From assembly GCA_947074125.1 (NCBI GenBank), contig CAMTOM010000099.1:1-6103 (forward strand): 6,103 nt of DNA, in the 5' to 3' direction. Source of the DNA: an uncultured Desulfovibrionaceae bacterium (lineage in GTDB: Bacteria > Desulfobacterota > Desulfovibrionia > Desulfovibrionales > Desulfovibrionaceae). The position numbers were made by a program, and so were the translations under genes. Every line of letters begins with the position of its first letter. Positions within the stretch are counted from its first letter, which is position 1. The notes below the pieces were generated by a model. That model did no database searches and was not told the origin of the DNA. It saw nothing but the letters and a program-made list of their open reading frames with translations. Below, piece after piece: positions 1 through 6,046 of the stretch.

Positions 1-1301
1 GGAACCTGCACCAAAATCGGCACACAACCGGTTGCTGGGTTCAATCCATACGTCTTGTAGAGTCACATGATCTCTTTTTTCAGACGTTCTGTATCATCTT
101 TGTACTTCTCGCGCAGACTTGTCATCAGGGGCTGAAGTTTCTTCATTTTTTCCATGGAAGCATAGCTTTTGGCTGTCAGAGGCCAGAATGCCAGCTTAAT
201 TGCAACAGTCAACAGAATGATGGAAATACCCCAGTTATGAACATAACTCTGGAAAAAAGCCAGCAGCCAAAGCAGTCCCTTGGCAATCAGACTGAACATG
301 CCAAGGTCAATACAGTTCACCAAATCATTGGGAGCCTGCTCCAGCATGCTTCTGACTTTGGGGCCTATCCAGTAGGAAAGCTGTACAACCCTGTCCTGAC
401 CAGGCGTCAGTAACAATTCAGGATTCTCCAAGGCGGCACGATACACACCACGCTCCAGACGCCCTTTAAGGGTCATATTCTGGAATTCTTGAGGCATTAC
501 TGCCGCAATAAAATAGGTGCTCATGGCAGAAGCCCACTGGATATTGCCTGTTTCCAGCAAACCTGCCGATGTCAGTGTTTTTTCACTGGCCTCTTCGTCC
601 AGCTTGTTATTGATACTCCAGGCAATACGCATAGAATCATACTGTCCTGAAGACAAACCGGCAGAATCGGTCCCGACGGTATATCCCAGACGCACTGTGC
701 GCGCCTGATCCCCCAGGGGGCGCAAAGATATTTTTTCTTCTATCAGATAGGTGTCGGCACGAAATGTCAGCTCACGCCGCACACTGATGCCATCAACCTC
801 ACCCTGAAAAGCCAGCGTGCTGGACTCACCAGCAGCCAGCGTCGCGTCATTGCCATCAAAAGCCCAACGCCCTGTGCTCCAAGAGGGCTGCCCATTCACG
901 AGAAGCCCCAAAGGAGCCACCGCTGCTGTGGCCTCATCCACCAAATTTACAAAAGGAGCATTTTTTTCAATGCTGGTACGGTACTCTTTCAAAACAAAAG
1001 AGCGTAAGGAGGCGCCACCAGAATACAGTGTTGCTGCGTACAGAGGCGTTTCAACAAGCACGTCACGTCCGGCAGATGGCGTAAATATGGGAAGTTTTCT
1101 TGCCTGAGCGGCTTCGTCAGCGGCTTGCTGCTGCACCTTACGGCTTTCTTCGGCAGCATCAGATGCTGCTTTTTGCTGCTCGGCAACAACCGCAGGATCA
1201 GGACGCTTAACCCAACCCATATATTCGGCAAAAGTCCCCCAGCCAAGCATAAGACCAATGCAAAGAACAATGGCAATGATCAGATTTTTGCTGTCCTGCA
1301 T
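1..1301 (-). CDS. yidC: Membrane protein insertase YidC, interrupted by an in-frame TGA and cut by the window edge
   Basis: YidC (Oxa1 family) inserts and folds inner-membrane proteins, alone or with SecYEG. The start is ATG at 1299-1301, with AGGAG at 1314-1318 about 12 nt upstream. Residues 1-412 are open. The N-terminal membrane anchor is about residues 6-22 (KNLIIAIVLCIGLMLGWG), followed by a Lys/Gln/Ala-rich linker and the large periplasmic P1 domain to about residue 330. The first core membrane segment follows around 357-375 (NWGISIILLTVAIKLAFWPL), with Lys369 where E. coli has the groove Arg366. The cytoplasmic C1 hairpin (SYASMEKMKKLQP) comes next. At 63-65 the frame meets TGA, directly after KKEIM. 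Beyond it the same frame reads LYKTYGLNPATGCVPILVQV, the expected YidC continuation, to base 1. Family members are usually 530-560 aa, so about 120 residues should follow. The gene lies 1 bp after yidD. Family assignment is very secure; whether the copy is functional is not. Confidence 0.93.
63..65 (-). other. Premature in-frame TGA codon within yidC
   Basis: Reading the minus strand, the codons are GAG ATC ATG TGA CTC TAC AAG. The reading frame does not shift: both sides of the TGA match YidC. The stop lies in the C1 cytoplasmic region, where E. coli reads EMMALYKAEKVNP, so it replaces one weakly conserved residue. A single substitution from AGA or CGA (Arg), among other codons, would create it. 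The base after the stop is C, a weak termination context in bacteria. If termination were complete, the remaining core membrane segments would be lost. Confidence 0.85.
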
Positions 1302-1302
1302 A

Positions 1303-1560
1303 TTATTTTACTACTCCTGAGCATTTACGGTCATCTGGAGGTGGAACAGGGTCATAACCACTCCCCCCCCAAGGATGGCAGCGAACAAGACGTCGCAGCG
1401 TCAGCCAACTTCCTCGCACAATACCATGCACCATTACAGCCTCAACAGCATAAGCGGAGCACGTAGGATAAAAACGACAGGAAGGAGGAAGCAGGGGAGA
1501 AATACAGTACTGATACACCCGCAAGGGAAAAAGATATAATCTTCGCAAAAACAGGTTCAT
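1303..1560 (-). CDS. yidD: Membrane protein insertion efficiency factor YidD
   Basis: YidD is a small, inner-membrane-associated protein that assists YidC-dependent insertion. This 85-aa product has the full family signature: an amphipathic N-terminus (RRLYLFPLRVYQYCISPLLP), then SCRFYPTCSAYA with its conserved cysteines, and RRLVRCHPWGGSGYDPVPP near the end. I chose ATG 1558-1560, whose ATGA overlaps the rnpA stop. A start upstream at 1590 would add ten residues (MCPRCQSGFN) that are outside the family and overlap rnpA further. No good Shine-Dalgarno precedes the chosen start, so translational coupling to rnpA is likely. The stop is TAA at 1303-1305, 1 bp before yidC. Codons for Trp-Gly-Gly contain a run of eight G (C8 at 1363-1370 on the plus strand). 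Confidence 0.95.
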   Translation of the reverse strand: MNLFLRRLYLFPLRVYQYCISPLLPPSCRFYPTCSAYAVEAVMVHGIVRGSWLTLRRLVRCHPWGGSGYDPVPPPDDRKCSGVVK

Positions 1561-1937
1561 ATTGAAACCCGACTGGCATCGCGGACACAACGCCCAAGCA
1601 AGGGCAAAAATTCTTGTGAGATGCTCGCTAGATCAATTGCAGAAACATCAAGACCTTTTTTCGGCACAGCTACCATATCTATGCCATCAGGCATCTTCTG
1701 GGCATACAGACGAAAAAACTCACGCAACAGGCGCTTTGTTCTGTTCCGGCACACAGCATTGCCGACCTTTTTACTTACGGCAAAACCCACGCGCCATTTT
1801 CCGGTTCTCTCAGCAGAGAACCTTGCAAACAAAATGAAACGCGGGGAATAATAACGTCGCCCTTCAGCATAGCATATCTGAAAATCAGGTCGCCGAGTTA
1901 TCCTATGTTCACGCGGAAAAGCACATGATGGCTCCAC
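1557..1937 (-). CDS. rnpA: Ribonuclease P protein component
   Basis: RnpA is the protein subunit of RNase P; it binds the catalytic RNA and helps remove 5' leaders from pre-tRNAs. The sequence shows FPREHRITRRPDFQICYAEG (the N-terminal pattern), WRVGFAVSKKVGNAV, and the RNR signature in CRNRTKRLLREFFRLY, which forms the RNA-binding helix. The basic character fits. The start is uncertain. The open frame reaches a TTG at 1980-1982 (141 aa), but that codon has no suitably spaced Shine-Dalgarno and sits inside a predicted hairpin loop. GTG at 1935-1937 gives 126 aa, a normal length, and has GGA seven bases upstream. GTG at 1941-1943 is the other option. The gene follows rpmH and overlaps yidD by 4 bp. 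Confidence 0.92.
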   Translation of the reverse strand: MEPSCAFPREHRITRRPDFQICYAEGRRYYSPRFILFARFSAERTGKWRVGFAVSKKVGNAVCRNRTKRLLREFFRLYAQKMPDGIDMVAVPKKGLDVSAIDLASISQEFLPLLGRCVRDASRVSI

Positions 1938-1967
1938 AAGCACGTCCAAAAAAGAGATATAAGCAGA

Positions 1968-2000
1968 AGTGGGCCCCCACAAAAATAAACGGTGCCCACT
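1968..2000 (-). promoter_or_regulatory. Candidate stem-loop between rpmH and rnpA
   Basis: On the minus-strand transcript, AGUGGGC (2000-1994) can pair with GCCCACU (1974-1968): seven base pairs, extended by CC/GG after one A-G mismatch. The loop is U-rich and contains the TTG that is the most upstream rnpA start. There is no immediate U-tract after the stem; a U-rich stretch follows some ten bases later. It could be a partial attenuator, an RNA-processing or stability element separating L34 from RnpA expression, or chance. The pairing is visible; the function is inferred. Confidence 0.35.
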
Positions 2001-2009
2001 CTCCGATTA

Positions 2010-2144
2010 TCAGGCGCTCAGACGTTTACGCCCTTTCGCTCTACGGCGACGCAAAATAGCACGGCCACCCACAGTTGCCATACGTGCACGAAAACCGTGT
2101 GTACGGGCTCTTCTGATTTTACTGGGCTGATATGTTCTTTTCAT
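2010..2144 (-). CDS. rpmH: 50S ribosomal protein L34
   Basis: L34 is a small, very basic protein of the large ribosomal subunit that binds 23S rRNA. Translation from ATG 2142-2144 gives a complete 44-aa protein beginning MKRTYQPSKIRRARTHGFRA, continuing with RMATVGGRAILRRRRAKGRK and ending RLSA, followed by TGA at 2010-2012. This is the standard length, and almost every family-conserved position is present. A strong Shine-Dalgarno (AAGGAGA, 2151-2157 complement) lies six bases upstream. It heads the rpmH-rnpA-yidD-yidC cluster, the canonical order in many bacteria. dnaA, often the divergent neighbour, is not here; a kinase gene takes that place. Confidence 0.97.
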   Translation of the reverse strand: MKRTYQPSKIRRARTHGFRARMATVGGRAILRRRRAKGRKRLSA

Positions 2145-2176
2145 GAAAATTCTCCTTGGAAATATGAACGGAAGTA

Positions 2177-2203
2177 ATTACACTGCCAATCTCCATCCGT
2201 CAA
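2177..2203 (-). promoter_or_regulatory. Candidate promoter of the rpmH-rnpA-yidD-yidC cluster
   Basis: On the minus strand TTGACG (2203-2198) matches the -35 consensus at five of six bases, and TGTAAT (2182-2177) matches the -10 consensus at five of six. The spacer is 15 bp, shorter than ideal. Transcription would start near 2170, leaving a leader of about 25 nt that contains the rpmH ribosome-binding site. The position directly upstream of a strongly expressed ribosomal gene supports the call; the short spacer weakens it. Confidence 0.45.
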
Positions 2204-2306
2204 GCATCATTCACCATTACGCGCCTGATATTCGTCCAGAGATGCAAAGCAGAATATTGACGGGAGCATTCCCCTGAGGCACACTCCGCAAACAAACAAT
2301 AGCGCA

Positions 2307-2332
2307 CTATTTTTTATTTTACAAAAAAATAG
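2307..2332. repeat. A/T-rich 9-bp inverted repeat upstream of the kinase gene
   Basis: CTATTTTTT (2307-2315) and AAAAAATAG (2324-2332) are perfect inverted copies around an 8-base A/T-rich centre. It ends 18 bases before the kinase ATG, just upstream of its TGAGGA ribosome-binding site, in the 206-bp divergent gap. It may be a weak hairpin in the kinase mRNA leader, an AT-rich promoter-proximal element or a protein-binding site. Nothing else was recognised in the gap apart from the rpmH promoter candidate and a lone TTGACG at 2257-2262 (plus strand) without a convincing -10 partner. Confidence 0.35.
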
Positions 2333-2350
2333 CAACACCGTGAGGATTCC

Positions 2351-2899
2351 ATGCATCTGCTCCCTCCCCCTACACACCAAAGCCCCTGCCTTACCATCAT
2401 CGGAATGCCTGGAGCAGGCAAGTCCACCGTCGGTCAGGCTCTGGCGCACCAGCTTGAATGGGCATTTGTGGACACAGATCACCTCATCGAGGCCAGCTAT
2501 GCCGCTCGTCTTCAAAGCATTACCGATGCGATGGGCAAAGAAGAATTTCTTGACATTGAAAGCACTATTGTTCAAACGCTGCGCGTTCGCCGAACGGTTA
2601 TCGCTACAGGAGGCAGTGTTGTTTATCGGGAAGCCGCCATGCGGCATTTGCAACACCTTGGGGCTGTCATCTATCTGGATGTTCCACTGTCCCTCATTAT
2701 AAAGCGCATCGCCCTTAATCCAGAACGCGGGCTGGCCATTGCGCCAGGGCAGACCATTGAAGATCTTTATGAGGAACGGCGCAACCTGTATCAAAAATAC
2801 GCAACTCACTGCATTCAAGCAGAAAAACGCTCTCCCGCAGCATGCGTACACGAGATTCTTACCCTGCTCGACATCACAAACGATCCTCCCGCCACCTAG
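2351..2899 (+). CDS. Shikimate kinase family P-loop kinase, substrate uncertain (AroK-like)
   Basis: The 182-aa product is a small ATP-dependent kinase with the shikimate kinase fold. It has a Walker A loop GMPGAGKST (residues 18-26), a DTD motif (41-43) equivalent to the Asp32/Asp34 pair of the M. tuberculosis enzyme, ATGGSVVYRE (85-94) at the Gly-rich substrate loop, a lid region NPERGLAIAPGQ (123-134) and RRNLYQKYA (143-151) with the expected C-terminal Arg. Two pocket positions differ from true AroK. The shikimate-binding Arg58 position (EEFR in AroK) is Leu67 here (EEFLDIE), and the third glycine of GGG is Ser89. Shikimate kinase in the fifth step of the aromatic pathway is therefore the default family name, but another hydroxylated substrate is plausible. 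From memory, shikimate-kinase-like proteins of Desulfovibrio have been proposed to be homoserine kinases; I could not check this. ATG 2351 has TGAGGA four bases upstream. Confidence 0.88.
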   Translation: MHLLPPPTHQSPCLTIIGMPGAGKSTVGQALAHQLEWAFVDTDHLIEASYAARLQSITDAMGKEEFLDIESTIVQTLRVRRTVIATGGSVVYREAAMRHLQHLGAVIYLDVPLSLIIKRIALNPERGLAIAPGQTIEDLYEERRNLYQKYATHCIQAEKRSPAACVHEILTLLDITNDPPAT

Positions 2900-2926
2900 C
2901 GGCGGACGAACAGTTCTGCTCTTTTT
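2898..2926 (+). terminator. Weak candidate terminator after the kinase gene
   Basis: AGCGG (2898-2902) can pair with CTGCT (2916-2920), with one G-U pair, and an inner GAC/GTT pairing is possible. T5 follows at 2922-2926. A competing, more GC-rich stem CCGCC/GGCGG (2889-2893 with 2901-2905) lies too far from the T-tract. The position, right at the stop codon and before a convergent gene, fits a terminator; the structure is imperfect. Confidence 0.3.
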
Positions 2927-2948
2927 AAAAACAGACTTAAAGCCTGTT
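2926..2948 (-). terminator. Rho-independent terminator overlapping the stop of the 385-aa ankyrin gene
   Basis: On the minus strand AACAGGC (2948-2942) pairs with GTCTGTT (2936-2930) to form a seven-base-pair stem including one G-U pair, with a five-base loop TTTAA, and the sequence runs on into Ts. The TAA stop codon (2939-2937) lies in the loop. This is the first terminator-like structure downstream of the ankyrin gene pair. Confidence 0.5.
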
Positions 2949-4094
2949 ATACACACCCTCTGCTTTCAGCACGTTAACAGCATCAGGAAATGCAGCGAGA
3001 CGCTCTCGCAGACTTTTACCTTTTCTGTCTTTCGCTTTGCTATTAGCGCCTTTTTCGATCAGAAAACTGACCATCGCCGCCTGTCCGGCAAAAGCCGCCC
3101 ACATGAGAGGTGTTTCCCCCTCATTTGTCGTGACATTGATGTCCGCTCCCTTATCCAGTAACATCTGCACGATACTGCGCTCTCCCTTCATTGCTGCCCA
3201 GGTAAGACTTGTTTCTCCATTCACAGCGCGGGCATTCACATCAGCCCCGCGATCAAGCAGCATACGCACCATTGCTGGCTGCGCAGAAAAAGATGCTAGC
3301 ATCAATACGGTACACCCCTCATCATTGCGCAACGTGATATTCACGCCATGCTCCAGCAATACCTTGAACGCTTCCTGCTGCCCATTCATAACCGCACTCA
3401 TAAGCGCATTATAGCCTCCAGCAATGGTCGCATCAGCCTCGGCACCTTTTTGCAAAAGAAGACGAATATTTGCCGCATCATTTTGCTCAGCGGCTTTTAT
3501 CAGTGCTGTTTCGCCTTCGTTGGCGCGAATATTGGGATCTGCGCCACCCTCCAAAAGAGCTTTTGCAGCATCACGATGCCCTTCTCCAAGAGCCAGCATC
3601 AGAGCTGTGTGCCCCATCTCATTATACGCATTAACATCCGCTCCATGTTTGATCAACAAGCGGGTTATTGCTGCATTAGCCTGATCATGCAGTGCGGCGA
3701 GAAGTAAGGGAGTAAAGTTGCCAGAAGCTCGAAAATTAGGATTTGCTCCCTTCTCAAGCAGTGCAGAAGTGATGTTGCTATCTCCAGCAAAAATGGCCCA
3801 GAACAGAGGTGTTTCACCTTCTGTTCCTTTTGTATCTACCGGAGCACCATTTTGGAGCAGCAAAGAGACAAGGTCGTGATTTTTTGCTTCAATAGCATAT
3901 AGTAAAAGGGATTTCCCTTTCGAATCCACAGCGGCAGGATTTGCACCAGCCTGCAGAGCGTTTGTGATCTCGCGCAGATTGCCCTGTTTACACAGGGCGA
4001 TAAAGGCTTCGTCATCCAATGAAGTAGCAGGTGCTGTGCAAGCCACTACTAAAAAGGATGCCAGAAGTATACAGGAAACACGCCATAGTTTCAT
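2937..4094 (-). CDS. Ankyrin-repeat lipoprotein (385 aa)
   Basis: The protein begins MKLWRVSCILLASFLVVACT, a short lipoprotein signal with a plausible lipobox VVAC and lipidated Cys19, so it is probably anchored in the cell envelope facing the periplasm. Residues 27-59 are a degenerate capping repeat (DDEAFIALCKQGNLREI). Nine ankyrin repeats of 33-34 residues follow at about 60-358, typified by GETPLMWAAFAGQAAMVSFL, and a C-terminal cap covers 359-385. Ankyrin repeats bind other proteins; no catalytic domain is present, and the partner is unknown. ATG 4092-4094 follows AAGGGG six bases upstream. The gene lies 43 bp downstream of a larger ankyrin gene on the same strand, with no terminator between, so co-transcription is likely. 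Its N-terminal cap resembles that of its neighbour, suggesting a duplication origin. Confidence 0.9.
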   Translation of the reverse strand: MKLWRVSCILLASFLVVACTAPATSLDDEAFIALCKQGNLREITNALQAGANPAAVDSKGKSLLLYAIEAKNHDLVSLLLQNGAPVDTKGTEGETPLFWAIFAGDSNITSALLEKGANPNFRASGNFTPLLLAALHDQANAAITRLLIKHGADVNAYNEMGHTALMLALGEGHRDAAKALLEGGADPNIRANEGETALIKAAEQNDAANIRLLLQKGAEADATIAGGYNALMSAVMNGQQEAFKVLLEHGVNITLRNDEGCTVLMLASFSAQPAMVRMLLDRGADVNARAVNGETSLTWAAMKGERSIVQMLLDKGADINVTTNEGETPLMWAAFAGQAAMVSFLIEKGANSKAKDRKGKSLRERLAAFPDAVNVLKAEGVYNRL

Positions 4095-4137
4095 ACCTTT
4101 CCCCTTATGAAATGGCTACTCCCTCATTCAGCATACA

Positions 4138-6036
4138 CTACTGCTTCACAGGAGCAGGCTTGGCAGGCACAGGCTTGACTGGTGCAGGTTTGGCAGGCAC
4201 ATCTTTTACTGGCGTTGCAGGTACTTCTGTTTTTTGAGGTGAAACAGGTTTTCCTGGCACATTTTTTTCAACAGAATCTTTTGCGGCTGGCGTCGCTGCC
4301 TCTGTACCTTCTTCTGCTTTATTCACAGTAATCCAGCGCTTGCTACCATCAGGATGTTCCCCCAGAACAGTCTGAAATACATCATACATGCCAACAGTTT
4401 GCAGTTTCTCTATCTGCTCTGGCTTATCTTGCAGCAAATCGAGAACATTCTGGCCATTCTTTGTCAGAAGCTTTACATCTGCCCCTTTATCCAACAAAAG
4501 CTTGACCATATCAGAATTTCCCTGTGTGGCGGCGAGCATAAGCGGCGATTCGCCACGATCATTCTGAGCATTCACAGCGGCATTTTTTTCCAAAAGCATG
4601 CGTTCGGTATCAGTACGACTTTTCATGGCCGCCAGCATCAAGGGAGTCATGCCTGTATTGCTTCTAGACTCAAGACCCGCACCATTTTCCAAAAGCAAAG
4701 AGACCGCATCGCTTTTACCATCCTGCGCAGCCAGCATCAAAGGTGTAAAGCCAGCACTGTTACGTGCATCTGCTGGAGCACCTTTTTCCAAAAGCATGCG
4801 TAGCATATCTGTACTTGTTCCTGCAGCAGCGATGTGCAGTGCCATATCGCCTTCATTGCTGGCGGCATTGATATTCGCTTTGCGCCCCAAAAGAAAACGA
4901 GCCATATCTATCTGCCCGCCAAGCACAGCCCAGATGAGAGGTGTTTCGCCCAGCTCACTTTGAGCATTCACGGTAGCGCCAGCGTCCAGCAAAACTTTTG
5001 TGGCTTCTGTCCGTCCGGCAAAAGCTGCCCGCATCAGTGCGGTACGTCCATCACGGCTTGTGGCATTGATCTCTGCTCCTTTGCTGAGCAGAAGCTTGAT
5101 GGCTTCCGTTCTTCCAGCAGCCGCAGCAAACATCAAAGAAGACGAACCATCCCTATCCTGGGCATTGATATCTACTTTTCTATCCAGCAGCACACGCATA
5201 ACATCTGTTCTGCCTTCCCCAGAAGCCCGCATGAGAGCGGTCTCACCACGGTCACTCCTGGCATTGATTTCTGCACCTTTTGCCAAAAGCAGACGAACCA
5301 TGTCAGCCTGTCCACGCCTGTAGCCTACAGCACGCAACAAGGGCGTTTCTTCTTCTGTTGTTTTGGCGTTGACCGCAGCCCCTTTGTCAAGCAAAAGACG
5401 TGCGGTATCGATATGCCCTTCATAGGCAGCCAAATGCAATGCTGTTTCATTATAAAAATTCGTCGCATTTACGGGAGCAGATTTTTGCAAAAGCAAACGG
5501 ACAGTATCCAGATGTCCCTGCTCTGCCGCAAGCATGAGCGGCGTTCTGCTTTCACTGTTTGTCGCAGTATCTACCTTGGCCTTCTTCGACAAAAGCAGTC
5601 TGACAACACCAATATGCCCTTCATTCGCCGCAATACTTAAGGCCGTCGCCTGTTCTTCATTACGAACATTGATTTCCGCGCCACTTTCCAGCAGCACGCG
5701 AGTCACCTCAGCACTTCCCCCCAGAGCTGCCCACATGAGCACTGTCCAGCCATCTGCACTGCGAATCTGCACTTTCGCACCTTTCTTCAGCAGGGCACGC
5801 ACAGCTTCAACATTCCCCGCAGTCGCCGCCCACATCAAGGGCGTTTCACCGTCCTCACTCTGAGCATTGGCATTGGCTCCATCACGCAAAGCCTGAGCAA
5901 TTTCCTGCGGACTGCCATCTTTGCACAGTTCGATGAAATCCTCATCAGCCATTGCCGCTGCCCTGACTTGTCCCGAAGAGGCAAAAGACAACAGGCACAT
6001 ACAGGCAAAAGCGATTAACAGGCTTTTCGTTTTCAT
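4138..6036 (-). CDS. Secreted/periplasmic ankyrin-repeat protein with Lys/Pro-rich tail (632 aa)
   Basis: A Sec signal peptide (MKTKSLLIAFACMCLLSFAS, likely cleaved near VRAAA, residues 24-28) sends this protein to the periplasm; no convincing lipobox is present. A capping repeat (DEDFIELCKDGSPQEI, about 30-62) is followed by 14 ankyrin repeats at about 63-527, mostly exactly 33 residues; repeats 3 and 6 are one and two residues longer. Residues 528-577 form a C-cap and linker. The last 50-odd residues are rich in Lys, Pro, Ala and Val and contain a ten-residue tandem repeat. The role is presumably protein binding; no enzyme domain is seen. I chose ATG 6034-6036 because GAGGAA lies four bases upstream and the signal peptide then starts at residue 1. 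An ATG at 6079-6081 would prepend 15 residues with no supporting feature. It is the first gene of the ankyrin pair in the window. Confidence 0.9.
   Translation of the reverse strand: MKTKSLLIAFACMCLLSFASSGQVRAAAMADEDFIELCKDGSPQEIAQALRDGANANAQSEDGETPLMWAATAGNVEAVRALLKKGAKVQIRSADGWTVLMWAALGGSAEVTRVLLESGAEINVRNEEQATALSIAANEGHIGVVRLLLSKKAKVDTATNSESRTPLMLAAEQGHLDTVRLLLQKSAPVNATNFYNETALHLAAYEGHIDTARLLLDKGAAVNAKTTEEETPLLRAVGYRRGQADMVRLLLAKGAEINARSDRGETALMRASGEGRTDVMRVLLDRKVDINAQDRDGSSSLMFAAAAGRTEAIKLLLSKGAEINATSRDGRTALMRAAFAGRTEATKVLLDAGATVNAQSELGETPLIWAVLGGQIDMARFLLGRKANINAASNEGDMALHIAAAGTSTDMLRMLLEKGAPADARNSAGFTPLMLAAQDGKSDAVSLLLENGAGLESRSNTGMTPLMLAAMKSRTDTERMLLEKNAAVNAQNDRGESPLMLAATQGNSDMVKLLLDKGADVKLLTKNGQNVLDLLQDKPEQIEKLQTVGMYDVFQTVLGEHPDGSKRWITVNKAEEGTEAATPAAKDSVEKNVPGKPVSPQKTEVPATPVKDVPAKPAPVKPVPAKPAPVKQ
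4151..4210 (-). repeat. Two tandem 30-bp repeats encoding the VKxVPAKPAP tail
   Basis: Units 4151-4180 and 4181-4210 share the core GCAGG(C/T)TTGGCAGGCACA and encode the ten-residue motif VK(D/P)VPAKPAP twice, followed by VKQ and the stop. A third, degenerate unit (VPATPVK) precedes them in the protein. The length is a multiple of three, so gain or loss of a unit would keep the frame. Confidence 0.7.
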
Positions 6037-6040
6037 ACAC

Positions 6041-6046
6041 TTCCTC
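6041..6046 (-). promoter_or_regulatory. Ribosome-binding site fixing the start of the 632-aa ankyrin gene
   Basis: GAGGAA on the minus strand sits four bases before ATG 6034-6036. It favours this start over the ATG at 6079-6081, because it lies inside the reading frame that the upstream start would translate. No convincing -35/-10 pair was found in the remaining 57 bp to the window edge; TATGTT near 6059 is the only -10-like word. Confidence 0.6.

Noticed and set aside
63..65. TGA in yidC as a selenocysteine codon or genome-wide TGA recoding
   Set aside because: Family members do not have a conserved Cys at this position and I see no SECIS-like hairpin just downstream; the only strong symmetry, CAACCGGTTG, has no loop. 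rpmH and rnpA end properly at TGA, and Trp is encoded by TGG throughout.
1561..1590. Longer YidD starting at 1590
   Set aside because: The added residues MCPRCQSGFN are not part of the family N-terminus, and the ATGA overlap start at 1560 gives a standard-length protein.
2145..2350. Possible replication origin next to rpmH
   Set aside because: dnaA is absent, and no TTATCCACA-type DnaA box or cluster of them was seen in the gap; TTATCCTAT near 1899 lies within rnpA and is a single imperfect match.
2207..2956. 249-codon open frame on the minus strand opposite the kinase gene
   Set aside because: The translation shows no recognisable family; it is antisense to a clear P-loop kinase and runs through the intergenic promoter region.
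4834..5640. Long open frames on the plus strand opposite the ankyrin genes, up to 268 codons
   Set aside because: They mirror the 33-residue periodicity of the ankyrin repeats in antisense and have no start context or independent family signature.
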